From CAXBES01 sp963974915 (GTDB taxonomy: Bacteria > Bacteroidota > Bacteroidia > Flavobacteriales > Flavobacteriaceae), in assembly GCA_963974915.1 (NCBI GenBank), contig CAXBES010000017.1:1-63058 (forward strand): a DNA stretch of 63,058 bases. Direction: 5' to 3'. The position numbers were made by a program, and so were the translations under genes. This document shows positions 62,870 to 63,058 of this stretch, piece by piece; within the stretch, counting starts at the first letter, position 1; every line of letters begins with the position of its first letter. The notes under the pieces were generated by a model that saw only the letters and a list, made by a program, of their open reading frames with translations, did not search any database and had not been told where the DNA came from.

Positions 62870-62929
62870 AAGTTACGAGCAATAAAATTTATCGAAGCTT
62901 GCTTCAGTAAATTTTAGCGCGAGTAACTT
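62870..62929. repeat. Long imperfect inverted repeat directly after tRNA-Ser
   Basis: AAGTTAC and TAAAATTTAT on the left pair with GTAAATTTTA-like and GTAACTT arms on the right around GAAGC/GCTTC, giving a hairpin of about 60 nt. An outer AATGAAG/CTTCATT pair (62866-62872 with 62949-62955) extends it. It begins 7 nt after the tRNA 3' end and may help end or process the tRNA transcript, or be a MITE-like dispersed element. Confidence 0.65.
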
Positions 62930-62940
62930 ATAGGTGCGCA
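62886..62940. repeat. 55-nt direct repeat, copy 1
   Basis: Identical to 63004-63058 over all 55 nt, with a spacing of 118 nt. It includes the right half of the long hairpin after tRNA-Ser. Confidence 0.85.
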
Positions 62941-62968
62941 GCACCGCTCTTCATTACCAGCATTTTCT

Positions 62969-62999
62969 ATAGGGATCACCGCGCAGCGGTAATCCCTAT
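62969..62999. repeat. 31-nt hairpin with GC-rich apex
   Basis: ATAGGGAT and ACCGC pair with GCGGT and ATCCCTAT with one mismatch over a GCA loop, then a T run follows. It could act as a terminator for the tRNA transcript and is part of the repeated structure at the window end. Confidence 0.65.
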
Positions 63000-63003
63000 T
63001 TTT

Positions 63004-63058
63004 AATTTATCGAAGCTTGCTTCAGTAAATTTTAGCGCGAGTAACTTATAGGTGCGCA
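63004..63058. repeat. 55-nt direct repeat, copy 2 (runs into window edge)
   Basis: An exact second copy of 62886-62940, cut by the window end, so the true repeat may be longer and further copies may follow. Confidence 0.85.

Noticed and set aside
62726..62917. A 63-codon plus-strand ORF near the window end
   Set aside because: It runs through the tRNA-Ser gene and the hairpin after it; its protein has no family features.
62776..63058. tRNA-Ser as the integration site of a mobile island
   Set aside because: No integrase gene and no duplicated tRNA 3' end are visible within the window; the repeats do not contain tRNA sequence.
1..63058. CRISPR arrays, insertion sequences, prophage or defence islands
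   Set aside because: No regularly spaced repeats with spacers, no transposase, integrase or phage structural genes, and no nuclease-rich defence cluster were found.

Overview
The window reads as a chromosomal segment of a marine-type Flavobacteriaceae bacterium (phylum Bacteroidota). The evidence is low G+C DNA, Bacteroidota-type promoters (-7 element TAnnTTTG, little Shine-Dalgarno signal), three proteins with type IX secretion (T9SS) C-terminal sorting domains, a SusC/SusD pair, several TonB-dependent receptors, HmuY, and a eukaryote-like class Ia ribonucleotide reductase. I see no insertion sequence, prophage, CRISPR array or rRNA. The genus cannot be told from the window.

Layout. 0.1-1.9 kb: a T9SS cargo protein. 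2.2-10.9 kb: a tightly packed six-gene operon behind a Fur-type operator: heme-type TonB receptor, HmuY-family lipoprotein, DUF6607 protein, ankyrin protein, DUF2271 protein, and a PepSY membrane protein fused to a flavodoxin/NADPH-reductase module. It looks like a complete heme or iron capture and reduction system. 10.9-18.6 kb: two more T9SS proteins, HupE/UreJ, dCMP deaminase, an S41 protease, MarC, a DUF3109 protein and a small lipoprotein. 19.0-22.6 kb: nrdB-nrdA behind repeated TGTTGAAAA motifs. 22.6-32.1 kb: a phosphate-type block with a PiT transporter carrying a PhoU-like tail, an OprO/OprP-type porin, a small secreted repeat protein, a TonB-dependent receptor and a surface beta-helix lipoprotein. 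Three promoters here carry 11-bp-phased TGTTA arrays resembling Pho boxes.

32.2-40.1 kb is housekeeping: dGTPase, dxs, tadA, a cold-shock protein, a ClC channel and aspS. 40.3-44.6 kb: a SusC/SusD pair without enzymes. 44.7-51.5 kb: a tetR-tolC-MFP-RND efflux operon. 51.6-57.4 kb: polyprenyl synthase, an outer-membrane protein, and sucA-sucB of the 2-oxoglutarate dehydrogenase complex. 57.5-62.7 kb: a small membrane peptide, a response regulator with a TPR histidine kinase, a retropepsin-like protease, tatD and a type I asparaginase. The window ends with tRNA-Ser(GGA) followed by strongly structured repeats.

The two most interesting systems are (i) the Fur-type heme operon, in which a cytoplasmic NADPH-flavin module, a membrane PepSY domain and a DUF2271 protein with a flavinylation-like motif suggest electron transfer to periplasmic heme or iron, and (ii) the phased-repeat regulon, which suggests that a TonB receptor plus beta-helix lipoprotein acts in phosphate or organophosphate acquisition.
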